In this document: positions 25,738 to 33,860 of the stretch, piece after piece | Position numbering within the stretch: position 1 is the stretch's first letter | How the letters are laid out: each line of letters begins with the position of its first letter | Assembly: GCA_963743575.1 (NCBI GenBank) | Contig: CAVUQC010000007.1 | Span: 124,001 to 188,000 of the forward strand | DNA from: DASUPK01 sp963743575 | GTDB taxonomy: Bacteria; Actinomycetota; Thermoleophilia; Solirubrobacterales; 70-9 | Direction of reading: 5' to 3' | DNA: 64,000 bases | Program-made: the position numbers and the translations under genes | The notes under the pieces: generated by a model | Seen by the model: the letters and a program-made list of their open reading frames with translations, nothing else | Databases searched by the model: none | What the model was told of the DNA's origin: nothing

Positions 25738-26907
25738 CTATCCGGCGCAGAAGAGCTCGTAGTTGGGGAACTTGCCCATCTCCGACTCCGGGATCTCCTG
25801 GGCGTTCGGACCGCAGATCGGGCACTCCGGGTCGCGACGGACCTTGAGCTCCGTGAAGCGGGTGCCCAGCGAGTCGTAGAGGAGGAGGCGGCCGATCAGC
25901 GGCTCACCGATTCCGACCACCAGCTTGATGACCTCGTTCGCCTGCAGCAATCCCATGACTCCGGCCATCACGCCGAGCACGCCTGCGGCGCCGCAGCTCG
26001 GGGCGAGCTCGGCGGGGGGCGGCGTCGGGTAGAGGCAGCGGTAGCAGGGGCCCTCGTATGGGACGAAGGTCGAGATCTGCCCGTCGAAGGCGAGGATCGA
26101 CGCCGAGACGACCGGCTTACGCAGTCGCACCGATGCGTCGTTCAGCAGGTACCGGGTCGGGAAGTTGTCCGCCCCGTCGACGATCACGTCGTAGTCCTTG
26201 ATGATGTCGATGATGTTGGAGGCGTCGAGCCGCAGGCGGTGCTCGATGACATCGACGTCCGGGTTGAGCGCCTCAATCGTCTTGCGGGCGGATTCGGTCT
26301 TCGGCTGGCCGATCCGCTCGGTGTTGTGGATCACCTGGCGCTGGAGGTTCGACTCGTCGACCTCATCGTCGTCGACCAGGCCGAGCGTGCCGATGCCGGC
26401 CGCGGCCAGGTAGAGGGCGGTTGGAGCGCCCAGGCCGCCCGCGCCGATCAGCAGCACCTTGGCGTTCAGCATCTTGAGCTGGCCCTCGACGCCGACCTCG
26501 GGAAGCAGGGTGTGGCGGGAGTAGCGATTGCGCTGCTCGGGGGTCATCCCCTCCGCCATCACGACCGGAAGGCCTGCGGCCTCCCAGGCCTTGATGCCGC
26601 CGCGGACGGACGCGGCGTTCTCGTAACCGAGCTCGCGGAGCTCGTCGGCCGCGCGAGCGGAGCGGTTGCCGGAGGCGCAGTAGAGGAGCACCCGCTGGGA
26701 GTGGTCGGGGACGACCTCCTCGATGCGGTCGATGACGTCGGCGGGCCGGATCAGCTCGGCGCCGTCGATGTGCGCCTCGAAGTTCTCGTAGGGCTCCCGG
26801 GTGTCGATCAGCGCAACGCCGTCGCCCCGGAGCTCCTCGAGCGCCTCAGCGGGATCGACCTCCTCGATTCGCTCCTTGACCTGTTCGATCGTTTCCGTGC
26901 TGGCCAT
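25738..26907 (-). CDS. Rhodanese-ThiF/MoeB fusion (sulfur-carrier adenylyltransferase/sulfurtransferase)
   Basis: 389 residues. The rhodanese domain is N-terminal (about 1-115) with active-site loop C77-ASGNR. The E1-like domain is C-terminal (about 122-389): nucleotide motif IGAGGLGAPTALYLAAAG (154-171), NLQRQ (187-191), Zn cysteines C288/C291 and C362/C365, and a likely catalytic Cys in APSCGAAG (C305). It ends LFCAG. MoeZ of mycobacteria and eukaryotic MOCS3 have the opposite order (ThiF first, rhodanese last). Predicted job: adenylate the carrier at 25402 and pass sulfur onto its glycine. One-base overlap with the free rhodanese. Confidence 0.85.
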   Translation of the reverse strand: MASTETIEQVKERIEEVDPAEALEELRGDGVALIDTREPYENFEAHIDGAELIRPADVIDRIEEVVPDHSQRVLLYCASGNRSARAADELRELGYENAASVRGGIKAWEAAGLPVVMAEGMTPEQRNRYSRHTLLPEVGVEGQLKMLNAKVLLIGAGGLGAPTALYLAAAGIGTLGLVDDDEVDESNLQRQVIHNTERIGQPKTESARKTIEALNPDVDVIEHRLRLDASNIIDIIKDYDVIVDGADNFPTRYLLNDASVRLRKPVVSASILAFDGQISTFVPYEGPCYRCLYPTPPPAELAPSCGAAGVLGVMAGVMGLLQANEVIKLVVGIGEPLIGRLLLYDSLGTRFTELKVRRDPECPICGPNAQEIPESEMGKFPNYELFCAG

Positions 26908-27371
26908 CAGGTTGTGTCCTCCTCGCCTTCCAAGTGTGTCTCGGCCTCTTCGTCGCCGATCGCGATCTCTCCTTCGACCGGATATCCGAGCTCGTTCCAG
27001 AGCCTCGAGCCGCCGATGATGGAGGCCACGTGCTTGAAGTCGTGCTCGTTCAGCAGCGCGTCGGCGGCTCGCGCCGAGCGGTTGCCTTCTCCACAGACCA
27101 GGATGACGCGGTCGTCGGGGCCTGCCCCGGCGTTCTCGATCGCCTCGGCGTAGGCGCCGTCATGAGCCTCGCGGGCGCTCTCGCCGGCGGGCACATTGAC
27201 CGCGCCCGACAGGTGGCCCGCCTCGAAGCGCTCGGGGTCGCGCACGTCGACCACCACGGCGCCGCTATCGATCTCCTCCTTGGCGGCAGGGGGCAGCAGC
27301 TCCTCGATCCGGCCCTTGACCAGCTCGAGAGGCGGCGGGACGTACTTGCGGGGCATCTCCACGGAGTTCAT
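26907..27371 (-). CDS. Rhodanese-like sulfurtransferase
   Basis: 154 residues, one rhodanese domain: AVVVDVRDPERFEAGHLSGAVNVP and active-site loop C93-GEGNRSARAAD. The loop and its flank closely resemble the N-terminal domain of the adjacent fusion (CASGNRSARAAD), so one may be a duplicate of the other. The C-terminus is acidic. It likely feeds sulfane sulfur to the ThiF domain. Promoter: GATATT on the minus strand ends about 7 bases before the ATG, with no Shine-Dalgarno. Confidence 0.8.
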   Translation of the reverse strand: MNSVEMPRKYVPPPLELVKGRIEELLPPAAKEEIDSGAVVVDVRDPERFEAGHLSGAVNVPAGESAREAHDGAYAEAIENAGAGPDDRVILVCGEGNRSARAADALLNEHDFKHVASIIGGSRLWNELGYPVEGEIAIGDEEAETHLEGEEDTT

Positions 27372-27427
27372 GGTGTCAAATATCCCAAATCCTGATCGGG
27401 TTTCATTACTTCAGAAAGTATAGCCCG

Positions 27428-27450
27428 GAACACCCGATCCCAGGGTGTTC
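27428..27450. promoter_or_regulatory. Perfect 8-bp inverted repeat in the rhodanese/pqqD-like intergenic region
   Basis: GAACACCC and GGGTGTTC are separated by 7 bases. The element lies between divergent operons and just upstream of a TAAAGT hexamer (27469-27474), where the -35 region of the plus-strand operon would be. The 23-base span suits a dimeric repressor. It is not followed by a T-run, so a terminator is unlikely. Confidence 0.5.
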
Positions 27451-27468
27451 GCCCGCGGCTCCTCTCGC

Positions 27469-27474
27469 TAAAGT
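27469..27474 (+). promoter_or_regulatory. Probable -10 (TAAAGT) of the PqqD/HprK-like operon
   Basis: TAAAGT lies 19 bases downstream of the inverted repeat at 27428-27450 and 36 bases upstream of the TTG at 27511. A good Shine-Dalgarno (GGAGGA, 27500-27505) precedes that start, so this operon has a normal leader, unlike many genes here. Confidence 0.35.
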
Positions 27475-27510
27475 CGCACCCTCAAACGACGGGCGATCCG
27501 GAGGAAAATC

Positions 27511-27948
27511 TTGGCGGAGAAGCAGTACCGCATCAACAGCCCGCACGTGGTGGCGGAGACGCTGGACGGGGAGGCGACGATCGTGGACCTGGAAAGCGGG
27601 ACCTACTACGCGCTGAACGAGTCGGGCAGCTTCATCTGGGAACGGCTCGCGCACGGCAGCGAACCGGCGGAGGTCGCCGACGGGCTCGCCTCGACGTACG
27701 AGCTGGACGCCCAGCGGGCGACCGAAGCGGTTGAGGGGCTCCTCGCGGAGCTCTCCGAGCGCGGGCTCGTCGTCCCGACCCAGAACGGCGCTCCGAACGG
27801 ATCATCCTCGGCCGCCGTGAACGGGGCTTCCAGCTTGGGCGGGGCCTATGCGGCACCGCAGCTGAGCACCTACACGGACATGCAGGAGCTGTTGCTCCTG
27901 GACCCGATCCATGAAGTCGACGAGTCCGGCTGGCCCAGTCAGGCCTGA
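27511..27948 (+). CDS. PqqD-family (RRE-fold) protein with leader-like C-terminal tail
   Basis: 145 residues, TTG start after GGAGGA. Residues about 5-90 are a PqqD-like winged-helix fold (TIVDLESGTYYALNESGSFIWERL is the family signature). PqqD proteins bind leader peptides in RiPP pathways. A Asn/Gly/Ser/Ala linker (91-112) leads to a tail, Y113-AAP-QL118 then STYTDMQELLLLDPIHEVDE and SGWPSQA. The YxxPxL element is the pattern that lasso-peptide leaders present to their PqqD-like partner, here fused to the binder itself. The C-terminal Ser residues (S139, S143) are possible phospho-acceptors for the kinase encoded next. Function is inferred; an HPr-kinase/PqqD pairing recurs in other bacteria as an uncharacterised system (my recollection). 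Confidence 0.75.
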   Translation: MAEKQYRINSPHVVAETLDGEATIVDLESGTYYALNESGSFIWERLAHGSEPAEVADGLASTYELDAQRATEAVEGLLAELSERGLVVPTQNGAPNGSSSAAVNGASSLGGAYAAPQLSTYTDMQELLLLDPIHEVDESGWPSQA

Positions 27949-29017
27949 CCCCGGCACCCACGGCTCGATACGCGAGACCGCCGAGCGCCGGGAACGCCTG
28001 ATCGCTCAGCTGGCCCGGATCTCCGAGGCTGCGGCCGGATCGAGCGGCGGCTGGGATGACGCCTGGGTCAATGTGGCCGGCGATGCGATCCGATTGCGGT
28101 TTGCGGGACCGGCGCTCGCCGAGCTCCTCCTCCCCGCGCTCAGCCACCTGAGGACCGAGGACGCGGAGCGAGCGGCTCTCACCGTCCACATCTGGGACAG
28201 CGCCTCGACCGGGACGGAACCGCCCCGCCCGGCCTGGGGACTCGACGCATACCGCGAGCAGGGGGTCATCGACGGCTTCTTCGGGGACGGCTTCTACACC
28301 GTCTACCCGCGCGGGGTCGGAGCGCTCAATGTGGTGGACGTCGACGCTGGCCAGGCATTTTTCTGGATCGCGGACTTTGCCCGCCTCGGCCTGCCCGAGC
28401 AGGGAGCGCCGCTGCGGCTGCTGCTCAACCTGTGGCTGGCGGGACGCGAGCTGCAGCTCGTGCACGGCGCAGCGATCGGACACGAGGACGGTTGTGTGCT
28501 GCTCATCGGCCGCTCCGGCGCCGGGAAGACCAGCACCGCTCTCTCGTGCCTCGGCTCCGGCCTGCGCCACCTCGGGGAGGACTACTGCCTGGTCGCCGGT
28601 GGCGACCCTCCGAACATCTTCAGCATCTACAGCTCCGCGAAGGTGGAGGCCGCGACGCTCGAGAGGCTGCCCGGACTGCGAGACCTCATCGTGGAGATGC
28701 CGGCGGACCAGCAGGAGAAGGTCCTGCTCGACCTGCATGCCGGCGACCCGGGACGAATGATGCGAAGCGCCCCCCTCAGGGCGATCGCGGTGCCCCGGAT
28801 CGTCGAGGGCCCCGAGACCCGGCTCGCGCCCTGCTCCACCGCCGAGGCGATGGTGGCGGTCGCGCCGAGCACGCTGCTCCAACTTCCGGGGAACAGGCCA
28901 GCCCTGATGCGGATGCTGGGTGACGTCGTCCGATCGGTCCCCTGCTACGGGCTCGAGGTCGGCTCGGATCCGGCCCGCATTCCCGGGGTCATCGAGTCGA
29001 TGCTGGAACCGGCATGA
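27911..29017 (+). CDS. HPr-kinase-like protein (HprK-related)
   Basis: 368 residues. The start is the ATG 38 bases inside the PqqD-like gene; no other usual start codon lies before the folded region. The P-loop is G200-RSGAGKTS in LLIGRSGAGKTSTALSCLG, followed by HLGEDYCLV, equivalent to the SDDYVL Walker-B-like motif of HprK. The N-terminal half (about 45-175) is a family-specific domain. Relatives in lasso clusters phosphorylate a precursor peptide; bona fide HPr kinase/phosphorylase is shorter and has other motifs. The partner is probably the PqqD-like protein or an unseen peptide. The stop overlaps the next start (ATGA). Confidence 0.75.
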   Translation: MKSTSPAGPVRPDPGTHGSIRETAERRERLIAQLARISEAAAGSSGGWDDAWVNVAGDAIRLRFAGPALAELLLPALSHLRTEDAERAALTVHIWDSASTGTEPPRPAWGLDAYREQGVIDGFFGDGFYTVYPRGVGALNVVDVDAGQAFFWIADFARLGLPEQGAPLRLLLNLWLAGRELQLVHGAAIGHEDGCVLLIGRSGAGKTSTALSCLGSGLRHLGEDYCLVAGGDPPNIFSIYSSAKVEAATLERLPGLRDLIVEMPADQQEKVLLDLHAGDPGRMMRSAPLRAIAVPRIVEGPETRLAPCSTAEAMVAVAPSTLLQLPGNRPALMRMLGDVVRSVPCYGLEVGSDPARIPGVIESMLEPA

Positions 29018-30693
29018 GCGCCCGAACCGCAATCGTCACGCTCGCCATCGGCGACGAGCACCGGGAGCGCTGGCACCGGCTCTGCGAGGAGAACTGGCGA
29101 CGCTACGCCGATCGCCATGGCTACGACGTGATCTGCATCGAGGAGCCACTCGACGTCTCGGAGCGCGCCTCGAGCCGCTCTCCCTCCTGGCAGAAGCTGC
29201 TGATCGCCGGTCAGCCCTTCGCCGAGGACTACGAGCGGCTGGTCTGGGTCGATGCCGACGCCCTCTTCGGACACGACGCAAGGCCGATCGCCGATCAGGT
29301 CCCTCCGCACCTGATCGGCGCAGTTGACGAGGTCGGAATGGAGCGTCCGGACGTCAGACGTCTGCTGCACCCGGATCCCCCCGGGGAGTACCTCGCCGCC
29401 GGCCTTCCGCGTGGCTTCGACCAGATCGTCCAAGGGGGCGTCCTCGTCCTCTCGCCGCAACATCACCGCGAACTGCTCGAGGGCGTCTACCGCGACTACG
29501 AGGACAACGGCGAGACCCTCTATGAAATGCGGCCGCTCTCGTACGAGGTCATCGAGAACGGGCTGGTGCACTGGCTCGATCCTCGTTTCAACATGCTCTG
29601 GTTCGTTTTCCGGGCTCACCACAACCCGGAGCTCGCCCGCTACCAGCGGCACCCGAAGGCCCGCCTGGTCGCCGAGAGGGCACTCCGCGAGTCCGACATC
29701 CTGCACTTCGCGGGAGAGGCCGATCAGATCGAGTACCTGCTCGGGCGCCTCCGGACCTCCGTCGCCGTGCCGGCAACCCGCTCAGCGGTCGCGTTCTTCA
29801 TCCACAGCCGGCCGGATACGACCGCGCGGGTGCTGGAGGCCATCCGAGCGGCCCGGCCCAGCCGGCTTTTGGTCGTGGCGGACGGTCCCCGAGAGGTGGT
29901 CGAAGGCGAGGCCGAGCGCTGCGAGGAGACGCGAGCGCTGATCGAGACGATCGGCTGGGAGTGTGAGGTTGAGACGAACTACGCGGAGGAGAACCTCGGT
30001 CTGAAGGACCGCGTCGAGAGCGGGCTCAATTGGATCTTCTCGCGGGTTGAGGAAGCGATCGTGCTCGAGGACGATTGTCTCCCGGATCGCAGCTTCTTCG
30101 CCTTCTGCGACGAGCTGCTCGAGCGCTACCGCACCGACGAACGGGTGATGTCGATCGGCGGCACCAACTTCCTTTTCGACCGGCCGGCGAGCGCCGACAG
30201 CTACTACTTCTCGCGACACTCGCTGATCTGGGGATGGGCGACCTGGCGCAGGGCCTGGGAGGCCAACGATCCGGAGATGACCGCGTGGCCGGAGTTGCGC
30301 GACCGGGGCTGGCTGCAGGAGATACTCACGGAACCCTATGCGGCCGCCTACTGGTCGCACGTGATGGAGACGACCTACCGCGACCAGGACACGTGGGACC
30401 GCCCGTGGCAGCTTGCCTGTTGGCTGCGGGAGGCCCTGCACGCCATCCCCAACTCCAACCTGGTGGCGAACATCGGCTTTCGTGAAGACGCAACCCACAC
30501 CCGGCCCGAGACGGGCGCATTGGTTGGCGACCTCCCCACCGAGCCGGTGGACTTCCCGTTGCGTCACCCGGCGGAGGTTCGGCGAAACGCGGAGGCGGAC
30601 CGGGATCTCGACGGTGTCCTCTTCGGGGGCACGGTCTCGGACATGTTCAACCGACTCCTGATCGTGCGCCGCGGGATGGCGGAGGCGCCTTGA
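29014..30693 (+). CDS. Two-domain glycosyltransferase (GT34-like GT-A fused to HlpA-type GT)
   Basis: 559 residues. Domain 1 (about 1-250) begins RTAIVTLAIGDEHRERWHRLC and has the donor/metal motif VWVD80-ADALF and ILHFAGE, resembling galactosyltransferases of the GMA12/MNN10 (GT34) type. Domain 2 (about 260-559) starts AVAFFIHSRPDTTARVLEAI and has AEENLGLKDRVESGLNWIF, IVLEDDCLPDRSFF (metal motif) and WGWATWRRAWE, the pattern of proteins often named HlpA or nucleotide-diphospho-sugar transferase. Both domains keep acidic motifs, so both may be active and add two sugars. ATGA overlap upstream and TTGA downstream. Confidence 0.75.
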   Translation: MSARTAIVTLAIGDEHRERWHRLCEENWRRYADRHGYDVICIEEPLDVSERASSRSPSWQKLLIAGQPFAEDYERLVWVDADALFGHDARPIADQVPPHLIGAVDEVGMERPDVRRLLHPDPPGEYLAAGLPRGFDQIVQGGVLVLSPQHHRELLEGVYRDYEDNGETLYEMRPLSYEVIENGLVHWLDPRFNMLWFVFRAHHNPELARYQRHPKARLVAERALRESDILHFAGEADQIEYLLGRLRTSVAVPATRSAVAFFIHSRPDTTARVLEAIRAARPSRLLVVADGPREVVEGEAERCEETRALIETIGWECEVETNYAEENLGLKDRVESGLNWIFSRVEEAIVLEDDCLPDRSFFAFCDELLERYRTDERVMSIGGTNFLFDRPASADSYYFSRHSLIWGWATWRRAWEANDPEMTAWPELRDRGWLQEILTEPYAAAYWSHVMETTYRDQDTWDRPWQLACWLREALHAIPNSNLVANIGFREDATHTRPETGALVGDLPTEPVDFPLRHPAEVRRNAEADRDLDGVLFGGTVSDMFNRLLIVRRGMAEAP

Positions 30694-32090
30694 GGCGGAT
30701 CCTCCACGTGATTCCGCTGCTGAACTTCGGCGGTGCGAGCCGGGCTGCGATCGCTCTCGCGAATGAATGCGGCGGAGACGATGAGATCCACGCGATCGCG
30801 TCGATCAGGCCGTCCCTGGGCCGGATGGCGGCCCAGGCCCGCGCGCACGACATCGACGTGCTCGACGCGCCGCCGAGACCCGATCTGCTGCGGGCGATCG
30901 GCGAGGCGGACATCACCCTCGTCCACCTCTGGAACTCCCCTGAGCTCCAGGAGGTGCTCGAGTCGGATCTGCCCCCCTGCCGGCTGGTCGTCTGGTCACA
31001 CGTGGCAGGGAACACCGCAACCCAGTTCGTTCCTCCGGAGATCTTTCAGCGCGTCGGCGAGACCGTCGCGACGTCGCAGCGGGCGGCCCGCTCGGTGCGG
31101 AGGGCGAATCCGGAGCTGGAGCCGGTCGTGATCCCCCCGGTTGGAGGCTGGGAACGGATCGAGGGAGTGACCCGCTCGTCGCGGGCCGGCTTCAACGTCG
31201 GCTACATCGGCTCCGTCGCCTTCACGCGCCTGCGCCAGGACTTCGTCCGGCTCAGCCTCGCCGCCGGGCTCAATGATGTGCGCTTCATCCTCTGCGGAGA
31301 TGGCAGCGCGGGGCCGGTGTTGCGCCGGCAGGTGAAAGAACTGGGCGCGGAGGACCGCTTCGATTTCCGGGGACAGATCGGGGAGATCCGGCCGGCCCTT
31401 TGCGACTTCGACGTCTTCGGCTATCCCCTCCGCGCCGAGACCTCGGCGAGCTCCGATCTGAGCCTCAAGGAGACCATGTACGCCGGCGTGCCGCCCATCG
31501 TCCTCGCGGGCACCCAATGTGAGGAGCTCGTCACGGCCGGCGAGACGGGCGTGGTGGCGGCGGACCCCGCCGACTACGCCCGCGCGCTCGAGCGATTGCA
31601 CGATGACCCCTCCGAGAGGGAGCGGCTGGCGCGCAACGGGCACGCCCACGCCGTGGACAACTGGACACCGTCACTCCTGTCGCCCGCCTGGAAGTCGTGC
31701 TTCGAGCGGGCGATGAGCCGTCCGGAGCGGCCGGGCGCGGTCCTCGAGAAGCCGGATCCCGAGCTGCCCGAGGGGGTGGCGAGGTTCGTGCGCGGGCTCG
31801 GCGAGTGGGGACACGATTTCGAGCTCAGCCTCACCGGATCCACGGCGGATGCCGAGGCGGCCGATCGGCGGATCGAGGAGTGCGATCCGATCGTCGCCTA
31901 CGAGGACAACGGCCTCTTCGACCACCGCCGGCGATATCCGGAGGAGCCCATGCTCGCGCTGTGGACGGGGCTCTTCCTGATGGGGCAGGGCCACCCCGCA
32001 CTCGGCGCCGGGGAGCTCGCCCGCGCCCAGCGGCTGGGGTGTGACCCGACCCGGATCGCGCGCCATGCCTCCCCGGCCGGTGCCGCATGA
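30690..32090 (+). CDS. GT4-type glycosyltransferase with C-terminal extension
   Basis: 466 residues, TTG start overlapping the previous stop (TTGA). GT-B fold: HVIPLLNFGGASRAAIALANE at the N-terminus, FNVGYIGSVAFTRLRQDFVRL at the start of the C-terminal half, then FDVFGYPLRAETSASSDLSLKETMYAGVPPIVL, where the family's donor-site Glu lies. Residues about 350-466 are an extra helical region with no recognised family, perhaps a TPR-like acceptor-binding module. Same operon as the PqqD/kinase pair. Confidence 0.75.
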   Translation: MRRILHVIPLLNFGGASRAAIALANECGGDDEIHAIASIRPSLGRMAAQARAHDIDVLDAPPRPDLLRAIGEADITLVHLWNSPELQEVLESDLPPCRLVVWSHVAGNTATQFVPPEIFQRVGETVATSQRAARSVRRANPELEPVVIPPVGGWERIEGVTRSSRAGFNVGYIGSVAFTRLRQDFVRLSLAAGLNDVRFILCGDGSAGPVLRRQVKELGAEDRFDFRGQIGEIRPALCDFDVFGYPLRAETSASSDLSLKETMYAGVPPIVLAGTQCEELVTAGETGVVAADPADYARALERLHDDPSERERLARNGHAHAVDNWTPSLLSPAWKSCFERAMSRPERPGAVLEKPDPELPEGVARFVRGLGEWGHDFELSLTGSTADAEAADRRIEECDPIVAYEDNGLFDHRRRYPEEPMLALWTGLFLMGQGHPALGAGELARAQRLGCDPTRIARHASPAGAA

Positions 32091-32773
32091 GCGAGCCGCT
32101 GGTCAGCGTCATCGTTCCGGTCAAGGATGGAGAGCGCTACCTGGAGCAGGCGCTGCGCAGCGTCGTGGAACAGTCGTACCCGCGCATCGAGCCGATCGTG
32201 GTTGATGGCAACTCGGCGGATCGCTCACGCGAGATCGCGCTCTCCTTCGAGGGCGTTCGCTGCCTCACCCAGTCGGATACCGGCCTCTCCGGCGCCTGGA
32301 ACCAGGGGATCGAGGCTAGCCGCGGCGAACTCGTCGCCTTCTTGGACGGGGACGACTACTGGCTTCCCGGAAAGCTCGCTGCCCAGGTCGATCTGCTCAA
32401 CGTGCGTCCCGAGCTCGCGGGAACGGTCGGAAAGGCGCGGTTCTTCCTCGCCGACGGCAGCGACGGGCCTCCGGGACTGCGGCGGGAGATGCTGAGCGGA
32501 GAGCATCCCGCCCCAATGCCCGGGACGTTGCTCGTCCGCCGCCGGGTCTTCGCGGAGGTGGGCCTGTTCGATCCCGACTACCTGGTGGCGATGGACGTCG
32601 ACTGGTTCGCCCGGGTGAAGGACGCCGGCCTGGAATTCGCCCCCCTGCCGATGGTGATGCTCGAGAAACGGTTCCACGACGACAACCTCTCCCATACCCA
32701 GCCCGAGCGCTACCGGCAGGAGATGCTGAGGTTGTTTCGCGCCTCGGCGGCCAGGCAGGCGGGCCCCGCGTGA
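32087..32773 (+). CDS. Family 2 glycosyltransferase
   Basis: 228 residues, a compact GT2: VSVIVPVKDGERYLEQALRSV, PIVVDGNSADRSREI, LVAFLDGDDYWLPGKLAAQ (DxD-type) and a conserved MDVDWFARVKDAGL near the end. No membrane segment. ATGA overlap with the GT4 before it; a 16-base gap to the SGNH hydrolase after it. A GT2 at 33857 shares the same short layout, so they may be duplicates with different acceptors. Confidence 0.8.
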   Translation: MSEPLVSVIVPVKDGERYLEQALRSVVEQSYPRIEPIVVDGNSADRSREIALSFEGVRCLTQSDTGLSGAWNQGIEASRGELVAFLDGDDYWLPGKLAAQVDLLNVRPELAGTVGKARFFLADGSDGPPGLRREMLSGEHPAPMPGTLLVRRRVFAEVGLFDPDYLVAMDVDWFARVKDAGLEFAPLPMVMLEKRFHDDNLSHTQPERYRQEMLRLFRASAARQAGPA

Positions 32774-32789
32774 ACGGGCGGAGCGGCCG

Positions 32790-33860
32790 ATGAGGGGCAC
32801 CGCGCTCGAGTTCGAGCCCGAAGTCAATGTGCGCGCGGGCTTCGGGGACGTGGCCCGCCGGCTACGGGAGGACGAGTGCTCGATCGCCTACTTCGGCGCG
32901 AGCGTGACCGTCCAGAAGGACGGCTATCGGCCCAGGCTCCACGAGTTGATCCGCCACCGTTTCGGCCGGGACCACACCTCCATCCTGGCGGCGGTGGGTG
33001 CGACCGCCGTCCTTCCGGGTGTGTTCCTCGCCGACAACCTGGTGGCTGCGCACCGCCCGGACCTCTGTCTGGTCGAGTACGCCACTCCCATTCCCGGAAG
33101 GCGTGAGCTGGCCGAGGCGGAGTCCGCGCTCGACGGAATCATCGCCAAGCTGCTCGCCGTGGGCTGTCAGCCGTGCCTGCTGCATGTCTACCGCCGCGGC
33201 AAGGACCAGGATCGAATGGTGGCCGCGTTCGAGAACGTCGCCGAGCGGCACGGAATTCCCTCGATCGACCTCGTGACCCCGCTGCGGGCCGCCGTGACCG
33301 AAGGCCACCTCGACAAGCACCAGCTCTTCAGGGACGGGATGCACACCACGCCGGAGGGCTCGCAACTCGTCGCCGAGATGGCCGACCGCGCCCTTGCCGA
33401 GATCGCCGACGCGGGGGGCCCTGGCACCACGCTGCGGGCATCGGCACCGTCGCCGGACTACCGGGGCGCCCGCGAGGTGGCGGCGAGCATCGCGGAGGTG
33501 GACGGAGATGCCCAGATGGGACGGTTCCGGCTGCAGCTCCCATACGTGCGAATCGCCGGCGGCTCGGCGGTTCGCCGGCGCTTCGACGAGACGCTGCACG
33601 GACTGGCACTGATCATCGGGCCCGAGTCCGGAGAGGTGGAGATCTCCGCCGCTGGCGAGGCCCAGCGAAAAATGGCGTTCGACGAGGCCGGCCACTACGA
33701 GCGACTCGGAGCGATGCTGTTGAAGCGGCCCGTGCCCCCCGGCGTCGAGGTGACGATCAGGTCGACGGAGACGGTGCCGGACTACTCGATCAGCCGGCGG
33801 CCGATGGAGCCGCCCGCCGAACGCAGCCTGAAGCTGTTCGGCTACCTGGTGTCGCCGTGA
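32790..33860 (+). CDS. SGNH-family hydrolase without signal peptide, plus C-terminal domain
   Basis: 356 residues. Block I is AYFGAS38-VTVQKDGYRPRLHELI, with Ala in place of the usual Asp of GDS. Block V is RD182-GMH185-TTPEG, supplying Asp and His. The N-terminal 200 residues form the hydrolase; residues about 220-356 look beta-rich (RFRLQLPYVRIAGGSAVRR). No signal peptide or membrane segment is visible, so it should act in the cytoplasm, on a nucleotide sugar, glycan intermediate or glycopeptide. Esterase or O-acetyl transfer is typical of the fold. The stop overlaps the last gene of the operon (GTGA). Confidence 0.7.
   Translation: MRGTALEFEPEVNVRAGFGDVARRLREDECSIAYFGASVTVQKDGYRPRLHELIRHRFGRDHTSILAAVGATAVLPGVFLADNLVAAHRPDLCLVEYATPIPGRRELAEAESALDGIIAKLLAVGCQPCLLHVYRRGKDQDRMVAAFENVAERHGIPSIDLVTPLRAAVTEGHLDKHQLFRDGMHTTPEGSQLVAEMADRALAEIADAGGPGTTLRASAPSPDYRGAREVAASIAEVDGDAQMGRFRLQLPYVRIAGGSAVRRRFDETLHGLALIIGPESGEVEISAAGEAQRKMAFDEAGHYERLGAMLLKRPVPPGVEVTIRSTETVPDYSISRRPMEPPAERSLKLFGYLVSP

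Noticed and set aside
33173..33856. Extended N-terminus for the last GT2 of the PqqD operon
   Set aside because: It lies wholly inside the SGNH gene in another frame; the GTG at 33857 gives a standard GT2 start.
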